Below are positions 9,801 to 18,830 of a DNA stretch of 64,000 bases, in pieces. The stretch comes from Sphingobium sp. OAS761 (GTDB taxonomy: Bacteria > Pseudomonadota > Alphaproteobacteria > Sphingomonadales > Sphingomonadaceae). Location: positions 42,886 through 106,885 of the forward strand of contig NZ_JALJVY010000014.1 in NCBI RefSeq assembly GCF_024168485.1, given 5' to 3'. How positions within the stretch are numbered: the stretch's first letter is position 1; each line of letters starts with the position of its first letter. Position numbers and translations under genes: made by a program. Under the pieces are notes generated by a model that ran no database searches, had not been told where the DNA came from, and saw nothing but the letters and a program-made list of their open reading frames with translations.

Positions 9801-10432
9801 GGCGACAGGTAGGCGTCGGCCAACGTCGTGTCGGCCCGCCCGATCAGCTTGATCAAAGGGGCGACATCGTGGCTGGTGCTGATCTGGGTAAAGCCTTCCT
9901 GCGCCGCGATATCCGCCAGACGCCGTTCATGGGCCGGATATCGATAGCCGTGCATCAGCGCGATGGCGACAGCGGCCAGCCCTTCGCCGCGCGCCTTGCG
10001 CAGCGCCATCCGCGCACTCTCCTCATCCAGCGCTTGGCGCACCGTGCCGTTCGCCATGATACGCTCGTCCACCTCGGCCACGGCGGCATGGAGCGGTTCG
10101 GGCAGGCGGATGGCGCGGGCGAACAGGTCGGGCCGCTCCTGCGTGCCGATCCGTACCGCGTCGCGAAATCCCCGCGTCACCAGCAGCAGGACCGGTTGCC
10201 CCTTTCGTTCCAGCAATGCATTGGTGGCAATGGTGGTGCCGATACGCAGCGAACAGGGCGGGATCGGCCCGTCGCCCGCGCCCGTCAACCGCCAAACCGC
10301 CTCCACCGCGGCGTCAGCATAGCGTTCCGGATCGCTCGACAGCAATTTGGCGGTATGCAACCGCCCTTCGGGGTCGCGCGCCACCACGTCGGTGAAGGTG
10401 CCGCCCCGGTCGATCCAGAATTGCCAGTTCAT
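6854..10432 (-). CDS. Fused HyuA-HyuB hydrolase (5-oxoprolinase / hydantoinase family)
   Basis: An ATP-dependent cyclic-amide hydrolase of the type that opens 5-oxoproline or N-substituted hydantoins. The single 1192-residue chain contains a HyuA half (about 1-650) and a HyuB half (about 670-1190). HyuA marks: [18 protein letters not shown] at the start, the ASKHA-type [14 protein letters not shown] segment, and AGGGSI. HyuB marks: [48 protein letters not shown] and a Gly-rich [15 protein letters not shown] near the end. Full fusion is the usual state of eukaryotic-type and some bacterial 5-oxoprolinases. It lies downstream of the Mo-oxidoreductase operon on the same strand (72-bp gap), so co-transcription is possible; substrate assignment is inference. 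Confidence 0.92.
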   Translation of the reverse strand: MNWQFWIDRGGTFTDVVARDPEGRLHTAKLLSSDPERYADAAVEAVWRLTGAGDGPIPPCSLRIGTTIATNALLERKGQPVLLLVTRGFRDAVRIGTQERPDLFARAIRLPEPLHAAVAEVDERIMANGTVRQALDEESARMALRKARGEGLAAVAIALMHGYRYPAHERRLADIAAQEGFTQISTSHDVAPLIKLIGRADTTLADAYLSPVLRTYVDGLRAALGEGADMLFMQSSGGLADGALFRGKDAVLSGPAGGIVGLACTAAQAGFAEAIGFDMGGTSTDVSHYAGAYERDNETRVAGVRLRAPMMRIHTIAAGGGSICSFEDGRFRVGPESAGAVPGPACYRRGGPLTVTDCNVMLGKIQPDFFPALFGPGGDQPLDRAAVKARFADICAQVERETGRAMTAEQAAQGFLDVAVASMANAIKRISVARGHDVTRYTLASFGGAGGQHACLVADALGMDRVMIHPLGGVLSAYGMGLADRRAVRERTLALPLDAAGEGALDAALKDMADAARSDLPQADRIEVLLRLRHEGTDSLFDVPLAGMEAMRTDFMRQHRARFGFAGKGRILIDMARVEAVAATGEAMDGIVTIAEQAAPPLAQVTCGGRSAPVHDRAGLAADSMIDGPALIIDPVSTTIVEPGWRARIDATGNLVLTRRLPRPAPKSGDARAADPVRLEVMGGLFMAIAEEMGAALQHSASSVNIRERLDFSCALFDAAGNLVANAPHMPVHLGSMGDSIRAVMRQRGRGADGAAVDGRGMVPGDAYALNAPYDGGTHLPDVTVVMPVFAGQGDGPAFYVAARGHHADIGGMSPGSMPPGSTSVEQEGIILDNMLVVDRGDFREDAIRALLGSGPYPARNIDQNIADLSAQIAACAKGAAELCRISDAYGVDTVSAYMGYVQDQAEAAVRRLIGNLSDGAFSYAMDNGATVNVAVSIDRANHSATVDFTGSSDQLPGNFNAPLSVVRAAVLYVVRTLVDEAVPMNDGCLKPVRIIVPEGSMLRPRHPAAVVAGNVETSQVVTDALFGALGVMAGAQGTMNNFTFGNERHQYYETIAGGSGAGPDFDGADVVQTHMTNSRLTDPEILESRFPVLLEEFAIRAGSGGAGRHRGGNGAVRRLRFLEPMTAGILSNRRIVPPFGLDGGTPGDVGRNRVERADGGIELLGPTAAVDLAAGDAFVIETPGGGGYGAA

Positions 10433-10504
10433 CGCCCCGGGTGATGACGGCCGTCCGGGCCGATGGCAAGGGGCTGTGTCCAGCCCTTCGCCCCGGTCAT
10501 CGCA

Positions 10505-12709
10505 TCAGGCCATTTGCGCCCGCAGCAGCTTGTCGATGGTGATCGGATAGTCGCGCACGCGCAGGCCCGCGGCATTGTAGATGGCGTTGGCGACGGCGGC
10601 GCCAGCCCCGCAAATTCCCAGTTCTCCCACGCCCTTCGCCTTCATCGGCGAACTCTTGTCGTCCAGTTCGTCGATGAACAGCACGTCCTGCTGCGGAATG
10701 TCGGCATGAACCGGCACCAGATATTCGGCCATGTCATGATTGACGAAGAAGCCGAAACGGGTGTCGACATCCAGCGCCTCCATCAATGCGGCGCCCGCCC
10801 CCATGGTCATTGCGCCGATCACCTGGCTGCGCGCGGATTTGGGGTTCAGGATACGCCCGGCGGCAAAGGCTCCGCCCATGCGGCGGATGCGGACTTCGGC
10901 GGTATCCGTGTCGACGCCGACCTCGCAGAAATGAGCGCCGAACGTTGCCTGCGCATAACGTTTGTCGAGGTCGCCATATTCCATGCTATCTTCGGCCCAC
11001 AGGCCCGTGTCCCCCGCCAGCGCGGCCAGCTTGCGGGACTCGTTGCCATTGCGGATCAGGCCGTCCTCGAACCCGGCCGCATCAACCGGATAACCGGCCG
11101 CTTCCGCCAGCTTCGCGCGCAGCGCCATCGCGGCGGCATAGACACCGGCGGTCGAACTGTTGGCGCCCCACTGTCCGCCCGATCCGGCGGAAACCGGAAA
11201 ACGGCTGTCGCCCAGGCGCACGGTGACCTGTTCCAATGGAACCCCCAGCATTTCAGCCGCCGTCTGCGCGATGATCGTGTAGCTGCCCGTGCCGATGTCG
11301 GTCATGTCGGTTTCGACGACGACCCGGCCCTGCGCGTCGATGCCGATGCGCGCGCCCGACTTGCCGGCCAGATTGTTGCGGAAGGCCGACGCCATCCCCA
11401 TGCCCACCAGCCAGCGGCCGTCACGCACCTGCCCCGGCTTCGGAATGCGCCTGTTCCATCCGAAGCGATCCGCGCCCGCGCGCAAGCATTCGACCAGCTT
11501 GCGGCTGGAAAACGGACGCTGCGGGCCAGCCTCCGGATCAAATTGAACATCGTTGCGGATCCGCAGTTCGACGGGATCGACGCCGCACATTTCGGCAAGT
11601 TCGTCCATGGCCACTTCCAGCGCCAGCAGCCCTACCGCCTCACCGGGTGCCCGCATCGCATTGCCTTCCGGCAGGTTCAGCGTCGTCAACCGGTGCGCCG
11701 TCATCCGGTTGGCACCGCGATATAATAGTCGCGTCTGCGCAGCGGCCGTTTCTGCGCTGCCGCCGGGCAGATCGCCCGACCAGACCTCATGCGCGATCGC
11801 GTCGATCACGCCGTCGCGGTCGGCACCGATGCGGATGCGCTGGATTGTCGCCGGTCGATGCGTCGTGTTGTTGGGGATTTGTGGGCGCGCAAGCGCCACT
11901 TTCACCGGCCGCCCGACCTGCCGCGCGCCGAGCGCCGCCAGCAACGCATCCGCGCGCAGGAACAGCTTGGCGCCGAAACCGCCGCCGATATAAGGCGATA
12001 TCAGCCTTACGTTCGCCTTGGGAATGCCCAGGGTCCTGGCGACGTCACCCACGGTCCAGGCGATCATCTGGTTGGACGTCCATAGCGTCAGCTTGTCGCC
12101 GTTCCACGCGGCGATGGACGCGTGCGGTTCCATCATGGCGTGGCTGTGATCGGGGGTGGTGTAGCGCTGCTCCAGTTTCACGGCCGCCCGCGAAAACGCC
12201 CCGTCGAAATCTCCCGCGCTGGTATCGGCGGGCGTACCGAAGCTGTCGGGTGGGACGACGCCCCTGATCGCTTCGGCCGCAAGGTCGAATTTCCCGCTCT
12301 CGGGCGTATAATCGATATGCACCAGAGCCGCTGCCGCACGCGCATTTTCCAGAGTGTCGGCCACCACAAGCGCCACCGCCTGCTCGAAATGTTCTATCTG
12401 CGGGCCGCCGAGAAGATGCGCGGTGTTCATGTTTCCCTTGGTCAGCTTTCCGGCATTGGCGTGAGTGACGATGCCCAGCACGCCCGGCGCCGCTTCGGCG
12501 GCGCGAAGGTCCATCGCTGCGATCCGCCCTTTGGCGATGGCCGATCCGACAATCCAGCCATAGGCCGCATTCGGCGCGGCATCGTGGCGCTCATAGGCAT
12601 AGGGCGCCGTGCCGGTCACCTTGGCCGCGCCATCGATCCTGTCGTGGGGAATGCCGACGACTCGGCCCTTGTCTATCGGATTCGCCTTCGCGGGCGTATC
12701 GAACTTCAT
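10505..12709 (-). CDS. paoC: Molybdenum-cofactor subunit of a PaoABC-like aldehyde oxidoreductase
   Basis: The large subunit of a xanthine-oxidase-family enzyme that hydroxylates aldehydes or N-heterocycles, 734 residues. The N-terminus ([25 protein letters not shown], read in parts) is the family start. The Moco-binding domains show [18 protein letters not shown] and [20 protein letters not shown], and the catalytic Glu is in [18 protein letters not shown] near the C-terminus. No signal peptide of its own is visible; export would ride on the Fe-S subunit. The gene overlaps paoB by 4 bp (ATGA). The similarity is to the periplasmic PaoC type rather than true xanthine dehydrogenase. Confidence 0.9.
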   Translation of the reverse strand: MKFDTPAKANPIDKGRVVGIPHDRIDGAAKVTGTAPYAYERHDAAPNAAYGWIVGSAIAKGRIAAMDLRAAEAAPGVLGIVTHANAGKLTKGNMNTAHLLGGPQIEHFEQAVALVVADTLENARAAAALVHIDYTPESGKFDLAAEAIRGVVPPDSFGTPADTSAGDFDGAFSRAAVKLEQRYTTPDHSHAMMEPHASIAAWNGDKLTLWTSNQMIAWTVGDVARTLGIPKANVRLISPYIGGGFGAKLFLRADALLAALGARQVGRPVKVALARPQIPNNTTHRPATIQRIRIGADRDGVIDAIAHEVWSGDLPGGSAETAAAQTRLLYRGANRMTAHRLTTLNLPEGNAMRAPGEAVGLLALEVAMDELAEMCGVDPVELRIRNDVQFDPEAGPQRPFSSRKLVECLRAGADRFGWNRRIPKPGQVRDGRWLVGMGMASAFRNNLAGKSGARIGIDAQGRVVVETDMTDIGTGSYTIIAQTAAEMLGVPLEQVTVRLGDSRFPVSAGSGGQWGANSSTAGVYAAAMALRAKLAEAAGYPVDAAGFEDGLIRNGNESRKLAALAGDTGLWAEDSMEYGDLDKRYAQATFGAHFCEVGVDTDTAEVRIRRMGGAFAAGRILNPKSARSQVIGAMTMGAGAALMEALDVDTRFGFFVNHDMAEYLVPVHADIPQQDVLFIDELDDKSSPMKAKGVGELGICGAGAAVANAIYNAAGLRVRDYPITIDKLLRAQMA

Positions 12710-13662
12710 GCCCGTTCCTCCTGTTGCCGGTAGAGCGAGGCCAATATCCGCTCCACCAGCGGCTTCTTGAAATCATTGTGCGGGGTCGTGCGGGCGTCGG
12801 CCAGCACCGCGTCGGTGACCGCCCTGGCGCCATGCGGCGCGGCTGCGTCAGCCGCTTGCGTGCGCCATGGCCGGGCGCCGATGCCACCGAACGCGAAGCG
12901 CGCCGTCCCGTCCTCGCCGAAGATCGCGCCGACCGACACCAGCGCGAACGCATAGGAGGCGCGATCGCGAACCTTGCGATAGACATGGGTGCCGCCCACC
13001 GGCTTGGGCAGGGTAACGGACGTGATCAGTTCCCCCTGTTTCAGCACCGTTTCCCGATTCGGCGTGTCGCCCGGAAGCAGGTAAAAATCGGCGATCGGGA
13101 TAGACCGTGCGACGCCGTCCGCGTCCATCGTGTCGACCTGGGCATCCAGCAACCGCATGGCGACCGCCATGTCGCTGGGATGCTGCGCGATGCAGGCGTC
13201 GCTCACGCCCAATATGGCCAGGCTGCGGCTCATCCCCTCCATCGCGCCGCAACCTGTGCCGGGCTTGCGCTTGTTGCAGGGCATGCGCGTGTCGTAGAAA
13301 TAGGGGCAGCGCGTCCGTTGCAGCAGGTTGCCGCCGGTCGTGGCCTTGTTGCGCAGCTGGCCCGACGCTCCGGCCACCAGCGCGCGACTGAGCACCGCAT
13401 AGTCGCGGCGCACCGTCTTGTCCGCCGCTAGGTCGGTGTTGCGCACGAGCGCGCCGATCCGCAGCCCGCCCTCCGTCGTCCTTTCGATCCGGTCGAGCCC
13501 GAGATGGTTGACATCGACCAGATGCGTCGGCGTTTCGATCTGCAATTTCATCAGGTCGATCAGGTTGGTGCCACCGGCGATGAATCGCGCGCCCTGCACC
13601 GAAGCCGCCGCCTTTGCCGCCGCCTCTACGCTGGCAGCGCGCTCGTAGGTAAAGCTTTTCAC
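12706..13662 (-). CDS. paoB: FAD-binding subunit of the PaoABC-like oxidoreductase
   Basis: The FAD subunit relays electrons between the Fe-S clusters and an acceptor. The start is a GTG at 13662 that overlaps the paoA stop (GTGA), giving 318 residues beginning [17 protein letters not shown]. The FAD-binding segments [16 protein letters not shown] and [18 protein letters not shown] are present. The latter is followed by Cys residues in [14 protein letters not shown], matching the extra [4Fe-4S] insertion known from PaoB and related proteins. A longer reading from 13875 lacks homology-like content upstream of 13662 and was rejected. Confidence 0.9.
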   Translation of the reverse strand: MKSFTYERAASVEAAAKAAASVQGARFIAGGTNLIDLMKLQIETPTHLVDVNHLGLDRIERTTEGGLRIGALVRNTDLAADKTVRRDYAVLSRALVAGASGQLRNKATTGGNLLQRTRCPYFYDTRMPCNKRKPGTGCGAMEGMSRSLAILGVSDACIAQHPSDMAVAMRLLDAQVDTMDADGVARSIPIADFYLLPGDTPNRETVLKQGELITSVTLPKPVGGTHVYRKVRDRASYAFALVSVGAIFGEDGTARFAFGGIGARPWRTQAADAAAPHGARAVTDAVLADARTTPHNDFKKPLVERILASLYRQQEERA

Positions 13663-14294
13663 GCCTGCGTCTCCCCGGCGACGTCGCGCATCGCGGCGAT
13701 GATGTTGGGATAGGCGGCGCAGCGGCAGATATTGCCGCTCATCCGTTCCCTGTATTCCGCCTCGCTCGGCACGATCCTGTCCAGATCTTCCGTGGCATGG
13801 CTGGGGATGCCCGCCCTGATCTCCTCCAGCACCGACACGGCGGAACAGATCTGCCCCGGCGTGCAATAGCCGCATTGATAACCGTCGTGGGTGATGAAGG
13901 CCCGCTGCATCGGATGCAGCGCCTCGGGCGATCCCAGTCCCTCGATCGTGGTCACGCTGTCGCCGTCATGCATGACCGCCAGCGTGAGGCAACTGTTGAT
14001 GCGCCGCCCGTTCAGCATCACGGTACAGGCACCGCACTGGCCGTGGTCGCAGCCTTTCTTCGTGCCGGTCAGCCGCAGATGCTCGCGCAGCGCATCCAGC
14101 AGCGTCGTGCGCGGATCGAGCTGGAAATGGACCTCCCGTCCGTTGACTGTGAGTTCGATCGGGATCATCGCGCTGCCTTTCTCGCTCCTGCTGCCATTTT
14201 CGGCCGCAACCGCGCGCCCCACCAGCGGCGACGCCGCCGCGACGGCCGCTGCGCTGCCCAATATGCCACGACGCGTGACCTCGTTTGCGGACAT
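13659..14294 (-). CDS. paoA: 2Fe-2S subunit of the PaoABC-like oxidoreductase, Tat-exported
   Basis: The small electron-transfer subunit, 211 residues. The N-terminus carries a twin-arginine signal ([21 protein letters not shown]), which implies that the folded complex is exported to the periplasm. A plant-type [2Fe-2S] domain follows ([20 protein letters not shown]), then the four-helix domain with the second cluster ([19 protein letters not shown] and [14 protein letters not shown]). First gene of a three-gene operon (paoA-paoB-paoC) with 4-bp overlaps. Its promoter should lie in the 254 bp before the tRNA-Gly gene; no clear elements were identified there. Confidence 0.93.
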   Translation of the reverse strand: MSANEVTRRGILGSAAAVAAASPLVGRAVAAENGSRSEKGSAMIPIELTVNGREVHFQLDPRTTLLDALREHLRLTGTKKGCDHGQCGACTVMLNGRRINSCLTLAVMHDGDSVTTIEGLGSPEALHPMQRAFITHDGYQCGYCTPGQICSAVSVLEEIRAGIPSHATEDLDRIVPSEAEYRERMSGNICRCAAYPNIIAAMRDVAGETQA

Positions 14295-14548
14295 ATGTTC
14301 CTCCTGATGGGACAGTTACGAAGCGCGGTCCAATTCGATCCTGCGCAGCCGCAAATATACATGAGCGCATCCCGTTCGCCGACACGCTCTGCCGCCGGAT
14401 GCATCCGCGTCAACCCTGCCGGAAGCGCCCACAGCTTCTCTCATCGGAGGAATATCATTTTTGTGCGATTCCGCTCTTGCCCATCCCGGTTTCCACTGCT
14501 AGTTGCCCGCCTCACCCGCCGAGAGGGACATTTCCTCCGGCCGCCAGA

Positions 14549-14623
14549 GCGGGCGTAGCTCAGGGGTAGAGCACAACCTTGCCAAGGTTGGGGTCGAGGG
14601 TTCGAATCCCTTCGCCCGCTCCA
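14549..14623 (+). tRNA. tRNA-Gly(GCC)
   Basis: A complete 75-nt cloverleaf with encoded CCA. The acceptor stem is GCGGGCG pairing with CGCCCGC, the D arm is GCTC...GAGC, the anticodon stem CAACC/GGTTG closes the loop TTGCCAA (anticodon GCC at 14581-14583), and the T loop is TTCGAAT. The 3' half from the first base of the anticodon loop is repeated exactly at 62191, marking this gene as the insertion site of the 47.7-kb element on its 3' side. The gene stays intact because the element restores the 3' end. Confidence 0.97.
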
Positions 14624-14628
14624 GTTTT
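14579..14628. repeat. Left attachment repeat (att core, tRNA-Gly 3' half)
   Basis: Fifty bases, from the first base of the anticodon loop through CCA and four T residues, are identical to 62191-62240. One mismatch follows (C/T at 14629/62241), then CTAGG matches again. Upstream of the repeat the two copies diverge at once. This is the pattern left by a tyrosine recombinase crossing over in the anticodon region of a tRNA gene. Confidence 0.93.
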
Positions 14629-14648
14629 CCTAGGGAAATCCACGAATT

Positions 14649-14670
14649 AGCGGCTTTATGCCGCTTTTTT
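14649..14670 (+). terminator. Rho-independent terminator after tRNA-Gly
   Basis: AGCGGC (14649-14654), loop TTTAT, GCCGCT (14660-14665) followed by five further T residues. It lies 25 bp after the tRNA CCA, but inside the element (beyond the att core). The island therefore supplies the tRNA with its present terminator. Confidence 0.8.
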
Positions 14671-14672
14671 GT

Positions 14673-14720
14673 TGGAGACAGCACTCTCGGCAATGCCTGT
14701 TGTCTCCATAATGTCTCCAG
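14673..14720. promoter_or_regulatory. Left arm-site cluster (three TGTCTCC / GGAGACA boxes)
   Basis: TGGAGACA (14673-14680), 19 bp, TTGTCTCC (14700-14707), ATA, ATGTCTCC (14711-14718), AG. The same boxes with the same 19-bp and 3-bp spacings occur at 62026-62073 near the other end. The first box is inverted relative to the other two. The repeat and geometry are seen directly; a role as integrase or excisionase arm-type binding sites is inferred from position on both sides of the att core. Confidence 0.7.
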
Positions 14721-15107
14721 AAAATAATCAAGGATGGGCCACTTCTGGCGTTGTCTGGCGAAGGTTGCGCCCGGTCCCTTGCGGTGCCCAATCGCTTTTT
14801 CGCCCGTGCAAGCAACCCGTCGTTTGAAGACAATGGCTCTGCCGGCTGGGGACAGTCGTCGGTGAAGTGCAAACAGCGCGTGCGTTAGTGCCGGTGCGAC
14901 TGAGTGACAGCACACGATTTGAGCCCCCTCTCAATCTGTGGGGAAGAACGCCTGATTGGCTGCCGTTCAGCGGTTCAAGTTGGTTCCCCAAGAGCTGCCG
15001 CTTGTTCAGACGCGGGCTCGGGGCAGCAACTGGGCCGAAAGCGGAAATTCGGCTCTTTGAGCCGTTCGCTGAAGAAGCTGTCATAGCCCCAGCCGAGGGA
15101 TTGGCGC

Positions 15108-17342
15108 CTAGTCTATTGCGGGCAAAAGATTTGCAGTAGTGCCCCGTAGAAGCGGAAGGCTCCGCACTGGTCGTCCCGACAGGGCGAACATCGCATTTGC
15201 AACCGCAGGTGCTATCGGTGCCACCCCGGGTTCGCCCATACCTGTCGGCAATTCCGCGGACGGCAAGATATGGGTCTCGATAGCGGGCATCTCGTTCATG
15301 CGGACAACGGGGTAATCATCGAAGTTCGATTGCTGGACCTGACCATCATTGATCGTAATGCAGCCGTACAGCGCGGCGGAGAGGCCAAACCCGATCCCGC
15401 CCTCTACCTGCGCTGCGATCTGATCAGGAGAAATCGCGATACCGCAATCGACCGCGGCAACCACTCGCCTCACGATCGGGCGTCCCTCAGTTAGTCTGAC
15501 CTCTGCAACCTGAGCCACGAAGGAGCCAAAACATTCATGCACGGCAAGACCCCGGGCCCATCCGTCCTCCAGAGGGGTTCCCCATCCAGACTTTGCGCAT
15601 GCTTCTTCGAGGACTCCCAATCTCCGATCCGCCCCGGCCCTGCGGTAAAGTTCGCGGCGATAGTCAGCGGGATCGCGGCCCGCCCGCGCCGCAAGCTGAT
15701 CGACGACGTGTTCCATGGTCATAGCGGTGTGCGAATGGCCGACCGATCGCCAGAACGTGACGGGTATGCCGAGGTCGGGACTGGTTACGCGGCAATCGAC
15801 TGTCGATGCGGTGGTAAAATAGGGTGAGCCTGCAACCCCTTCGCATGCTTCCGCATTGCCGCCTACCGGAAGCAGCGACTGCGAGACGATGTGATGTCGC
15901 CAGTCGGCCGGAAAACCGTCGTCGTCAAGAGCCACTGCGACCCGGTGATGTGCAAGGGGCCGGTAGTATCCCGCCGCCATTTCGTCCTCTCGCGTCCAGA
16001 ACAGCTTGACGGGCCTGCTTTCGACACGGCGAGCAATGCGCATGCATTCGACCAGATAATCGCTCGAGAGTGCGCCGCGCCGTCCGAATGAGCCGCCTGC
16101 CATAAGGACATTGAGGTCGACGCGCCCGGGGAGCGTTCTCGCGTTGAAAGCTGCCAGCACCCGGTCAGCCGTCGCGTGATGCGCGCCGGACCACATCGTG
16201 ACACGCGTACCGTCAACCTGGGCCACGCAGTCGAGTGTCTCCATCGGTGCGTGGGCCAGGTAGGGAAAATCGATGGTCGTTTCGAAAGCCCCCCGGTGCT
16301 GCGGAGCTTCGGCATTGCCACGACTTTCGAAGACGAGCGGTTCGACTTCGCCTTGTGCCTCACCGGCGGCGAGTTCGGCGTACCACGTGGAGATTTCGGC
16401 CGAGGATCGATGCTCGGCTTCTGCTTTTTCCCATTCGACGCGCAGGGCATCCCGGCCCTTGAGAGCAGCAGCGGTGTTTCGTGCGAGGACCGCGACACCC
16501 GTTTCGATCGCAAAGACATCGACCACCCCTGTAACCCTCCGAGCATCGCGGTCGTCGAACCGGGCCAGCTTGCCGCCGAAGCGAGGACTGTGCGCGACGA
16601 CCGCCACCAGCATGTCGGGCAGTTGGACGTCCTGGGTATATGTTTGCGCACCCGTGCTCTTGGGCAGGCTGTCCTTGCGCTGCACGCGGGGGGTTCCGAT
16701 CAAGGTGAATTGCTCCGGACGCTTCAGGGTCGGCTCCTGCGGAGGTGTCTGCCGCGCCGCGTCCGCCAGCAAGTCTCCGAAGGTTGCCCTTCGCGCCGAT
16801 GAGGGATGGGACACGACGCCGTTGCTGACGGAGATTTCGCCTTGCCCGACTCCCCAGCGGGATGCTGCCGCAGCGACGAACATCGTGCGTGCAGCCGCGC
16901 CCGTTCGCCGCAGCTTGTCCCAGTGCGTGGCGATGCCTTGCGACCCTCCGGTCAGCTGCGGGCCGTACGCGGAGAAATCGACCGGTGCGGGCAATATCTC
17001 GACCTTGTCCCAATCGGCGTCGAGTTCTTCGGCGACGATCGCAGCGAGCCCCGCGTGAATGCCCTGTCCCATCTCCTGCTGTGGATTGACGATGCCCACC
17101 CTGCCGTCAGATTCGATGCGGATATACGGACCGAATGGGCCGGGCTCGAAGTCCCGCCCCCCGGCAGAAAGCAGCGCGCCGGCTGTTTCCATGGGGTGGG
17201 TGGCGACGTAGCCGACAAGCAGTGCACCTCCCGCGAGCGCTCCGCCGATGAGTAGCCTGCGGCGCGTCAGACCAGAGGCCCGCTTGTCATCCGCAACAGT
17301 CTCGCCGTCATCGTCCTGCTTCATCACTGTATCCTCGGTCAT
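15108..17342 (-). CDS. Molybdenum-cofactor subunit, isoquinoline 1-oxidoreductase type
   Basis: The large subunit of a xanthine-oxidase-family hydroxylase of the IorB / aldehyde dehydrogenase branch, where one chain carries two MocoBD halves. 744 residues from the ATG at 17342, which overlaps the cytochrome stop as ATGA; ATG 17351 is the alternative. The N-terminus has a Tat signal (LTRRRLLIGGALAGGALLVG). Family segments: NPQQEMGQGIHAGLAAIVAEEL, read in parts, TGGSQGIATHWDKLR, LMAGGSFGRRG, and the catalytic Glu in GMGEPGVAPIAPAVANAMF. Third gene of an operon with the Fe-S subunit and a dihaem cytochrome. The substrate is unknown. Confidence 0.9.
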   Translation of the reverse strand: MTEDTVMKQDDDGETVADDKRASGLTRRRLLIGGALAGGALLVGYVATHPMETAGALLSAGGRDFEPGPFGPYIRIESDGRVGIVNPQQEMGQGIHAGLAAIVAEELDADWDKVEILPAPVDFSAYGPQLTGGSQGIATHWDKLRRTGAAARTMFVAAAASRWGVGQGEISVSNGVVSHPSSARRATFGDLLADAARQTPPQEPTLKRPEQFTLIGTPRVQRKDSLPKSTGAQTYTQDVQLPDMLVAVVAHSPRFGGKLARFDDRDARRVTGVVDVFAIETGVAVLARNTAAALKGRDALRVEWEKAEAEHRSSAEISTWYAELAAGEAQGEVEPLVFESRGNAEAPQHRGAFETTIDFPYLAHAPMETLDCVAQVDGTRVTMWSGAHHATADRVLAAFNARTLPGRVDLNVLMAGGSFGRRGALSSDYLVECMRIARRVESRPVKLFWTREDEMAAGYYRPLAHHRVAVALDDDGFPADWRHHIVSQSLLPVGGNAEACEGVAGSPYFTTASTVDCRVTSPDLGIPVTFWRSVGHSHTAMTMEHVVDQLAARAGRDPADYRRELYRRAGADRRLGVLEEACAKSGWGTPLEDGWARGLAVHECFGSFVAQVAEVRLTEGRPIVRRVVAAVDCGIAISPDQIAAQVEGGIGFGLSAALYGCITINDGQVQQSNFDDYPVVRMNEMPAIETHILPSAELPTGMGEPGVAPIAPAVANAMFALSGRPVRSLPLLRGTTANLLPAID

Positions 17343-18001
17343 GCTGGACATTGCGCACCTGTCTCCAGCCACGCTTCGATGAGGTCGCCGAACTGTTGTT
17401 GCGTACCGGGGGCGGGCGTGCGGGTTCCGCCAGGGTGCCAAGCCCAGCCGACGAGGTCGTCGCGCACCATGTGCTCAAGCAGCTCAGCGCGGGTCATGTG
17501 GGATCTCGCGGGGTCGAGCAGTTGGCGACAGATTTCGCCCAGCGAACGGCCCTGCCAGGCCATTTCAGCCGGTGCGAGCGCCCATTTCGGATTGCCGGGA
17601 GTGCCCGAGCCTTCGAAGTTGCTGGCGTTGTGGCAGGTTGAGCACTGCAACAGCGGATCGCCGCTGCCGTCATCACCGCGAACGACCGCCGGCAAGTGGG
17701 GGCGCATGGCATCGGTCTGTGTGGGATGATCGCTGCGCGGGTGGCAGTTGAGGCAGCGGGGATGCTGAATGACGCGACCCGCCTCGATGAACATCGCAAT
17801 GGAGCGTTCGGAGGGGTCGGCGATCGAAGCAAAGTCGGCAACTGACCTCAGCGCAAGCGCCGGCTGCGGTGTTTCCGTAGCGGGTAAAGTCGTGGCTTCG
17901 GGAAGACTGGCTGGACGCAGGGCAACGGCCGCGGAAACGACTGCTAGCGCAAGAGCTATCAATGCCAGAGTGCCGCATCCGGGCCGTCGTCGGCGCGTCA
18001 T
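17339..18001 (-). CDS. Dihaem c-type cytochrome of the molybdenum enzyme operon
   Basis: A 220-residue exported protein with one N-terminal hydrophobic segment (GTLALIALALAVVSAAVAL) and two CXXCH haem sites, CLNCH and CSTCH. It probably accepts electrons from the Fe-S subunit and passes them to the respiratory chain, since this operon has no FAD subunit. The start overlaps the Fe-S subunit stop (ATGA) and the end overlaps the Mo-subunit start in the same way. Cytochrome partners are known for alphaproteobacterial isoquinoline- and aldehyde-type hydroxylases; the electron route here is inferred. Confidence 0.87.
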   Translation of the reverse strand: MTRRRRPGCGTLALIALALAVVSAAVALRPASLPEATTLPATETPQPALALRSVADFASIADPSERSIAMFIEAGRVIQHPRCLNCHPRSDHPTQTDAMRPHLPAVVRGDDGSGDPLLQCSTCHNASNFEGSGTPGNPKWALAPAEMAWQGRSLGEICRQLLDPARSHMTRAELLEHMVRDDLVGWAWHPGGTRTPAPGTQQQFGDLIEAWLETGAQCPA

Positions 18002-18480
18002 GCTGCGCCGCTCCGGAGACTGGCCGCTGCTGTGTGAATGCCGGCCCTGATGCGCGAATAGGTGGCGCACCTGCAGATGTTGCCGCTCATCGCGCGATCG
18101 ATGTCCTGATCGGAAGGGTTCGGTCGTTCGCGGAGCAGCGCAATCGCGCTCATGATTTGGCCCGACTGGCAGAACCCGCACTGCGGCACATTTCCATCGA
18201 CCCAGGCACGCGTAAGCGCACGGGCCTCGGGACCGGCGGGAGAACCCGTCGCGGCCTCGATCGTCTCGATCCGCCTTGACCCGACCGAAGCGACGGGAAC
18301 CGAGCAGGACCGGACGGGACGCCCTTCCAGGTGGACGGTACATGCGCCGCACTGCGCCTTGCCGCAGCCGTATTTCGACCCTGTCAGGTGCAGACTGTCG
18401 CGCAGCACCCACAGGAGCGGCGTCTGCGGATCTTCGTCGACGCGGCGTCGTTCGCCGTTGACGGTCAGTTCGAATTGCAT
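17998..18480 (-). CDS. 2Fe-2S subunit, isoquinoline 1-oxidoreductase alpha type
   Basis: A 160-residue ferredoxin-like subunit with two [2Fe-2S] clusters: KYGCGKAQCGACTVHLEGR in the N-terminal domain, then PQCGFCQSGQIMSAIALL and [14 protein letters not shown] in the helical domain. Start chosen at 18480 (MQFELTVNGERRR), the usual family N-terminus; an in-frame ATG 14 codons upstream gives a leader not seen in the family. No signal peptide is present, so co-export with the Tat-bearing Mo subunit is likely. First gene of the three-gene operon, divergent from the AraC regulator. Confidence 0.9.
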   Translation of the reverse strand: MQFELTVNGERRRVDEDPQTPLLWVLRDSLHLTGSKYGCGKAQCGACTVHLEGRPVRSCSVPVASVGSRRIETIEAATGSPAGPEARALTRAWVDGNVPQCGFCQSGQIMSAIALLRERPNPSDQDIDRAMSGNICRCATYSRIRAGIHTAAASLRSGAA

Positions 18481-18830
18481 GGTCTCTGATGCCTTGGCGG
18501 TGATGAGCTTCCCGATTTCCACTCGAAGCTAGGCGGCGAGCGCGCCAGCACCATGTCGGAAATTCCGAATATCTTGCCCAATCATACAGCGCCGGCGGGA
18601 GGGCCGCGAACTAAGAGCTTGTCCACTAGACTGGCTGGGGAGCACCTGGGACCGATTCTAGATTCTGTTTTTCATTTTTCGTCAATTGTTTAGATAATCT
18701 TTAGCGCCCAAAGCCGTTCGGCATTGCACGCCGCAACTGCAGGAACTTGGCGGCCTTCTGAACAATGCATCTTGGCGCCGCAACGGGGCCGAGACCTTGC
18801 CTCTCCATGTGCGTAGGCTAATTTGCCAGC
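18481..18830. other. Divergent regulatory gap between the Mo-enzyme operon and araC-type gene
   Basis: 350 bp with no gene. It includes an AT-rich patch (about 18661-18706, with runs of T and TTGTTTAGATAATC) that stands out from the GC-rich surroundings and may hold the promoters. No defined operator repeat was found. Confidence 0.45.

Larger units (their letters stand above)
14629..15107. other. Gene-free left end of the element (479 bp)
   Basis: After the att core this stretch holds the terminator hairpin and the left arm-site cluster. The remaining 380 bp shows no open frame with a plausible start, codon bias or recognisable protein. An apparent minus-strand reading frame that runs through the tRNA is an artefact of the tRNA complement. 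Confidence 0.7.

Noticed and set aside
14499..14915. A minus-strand frame through the tRNA-Gly gene (reading AKGFEPSTPTLARLCSTPE)
   Set aside because: This peptide is the well-known artefact of translating the complement of tRNA-Gly; it is not an integrase remnant.
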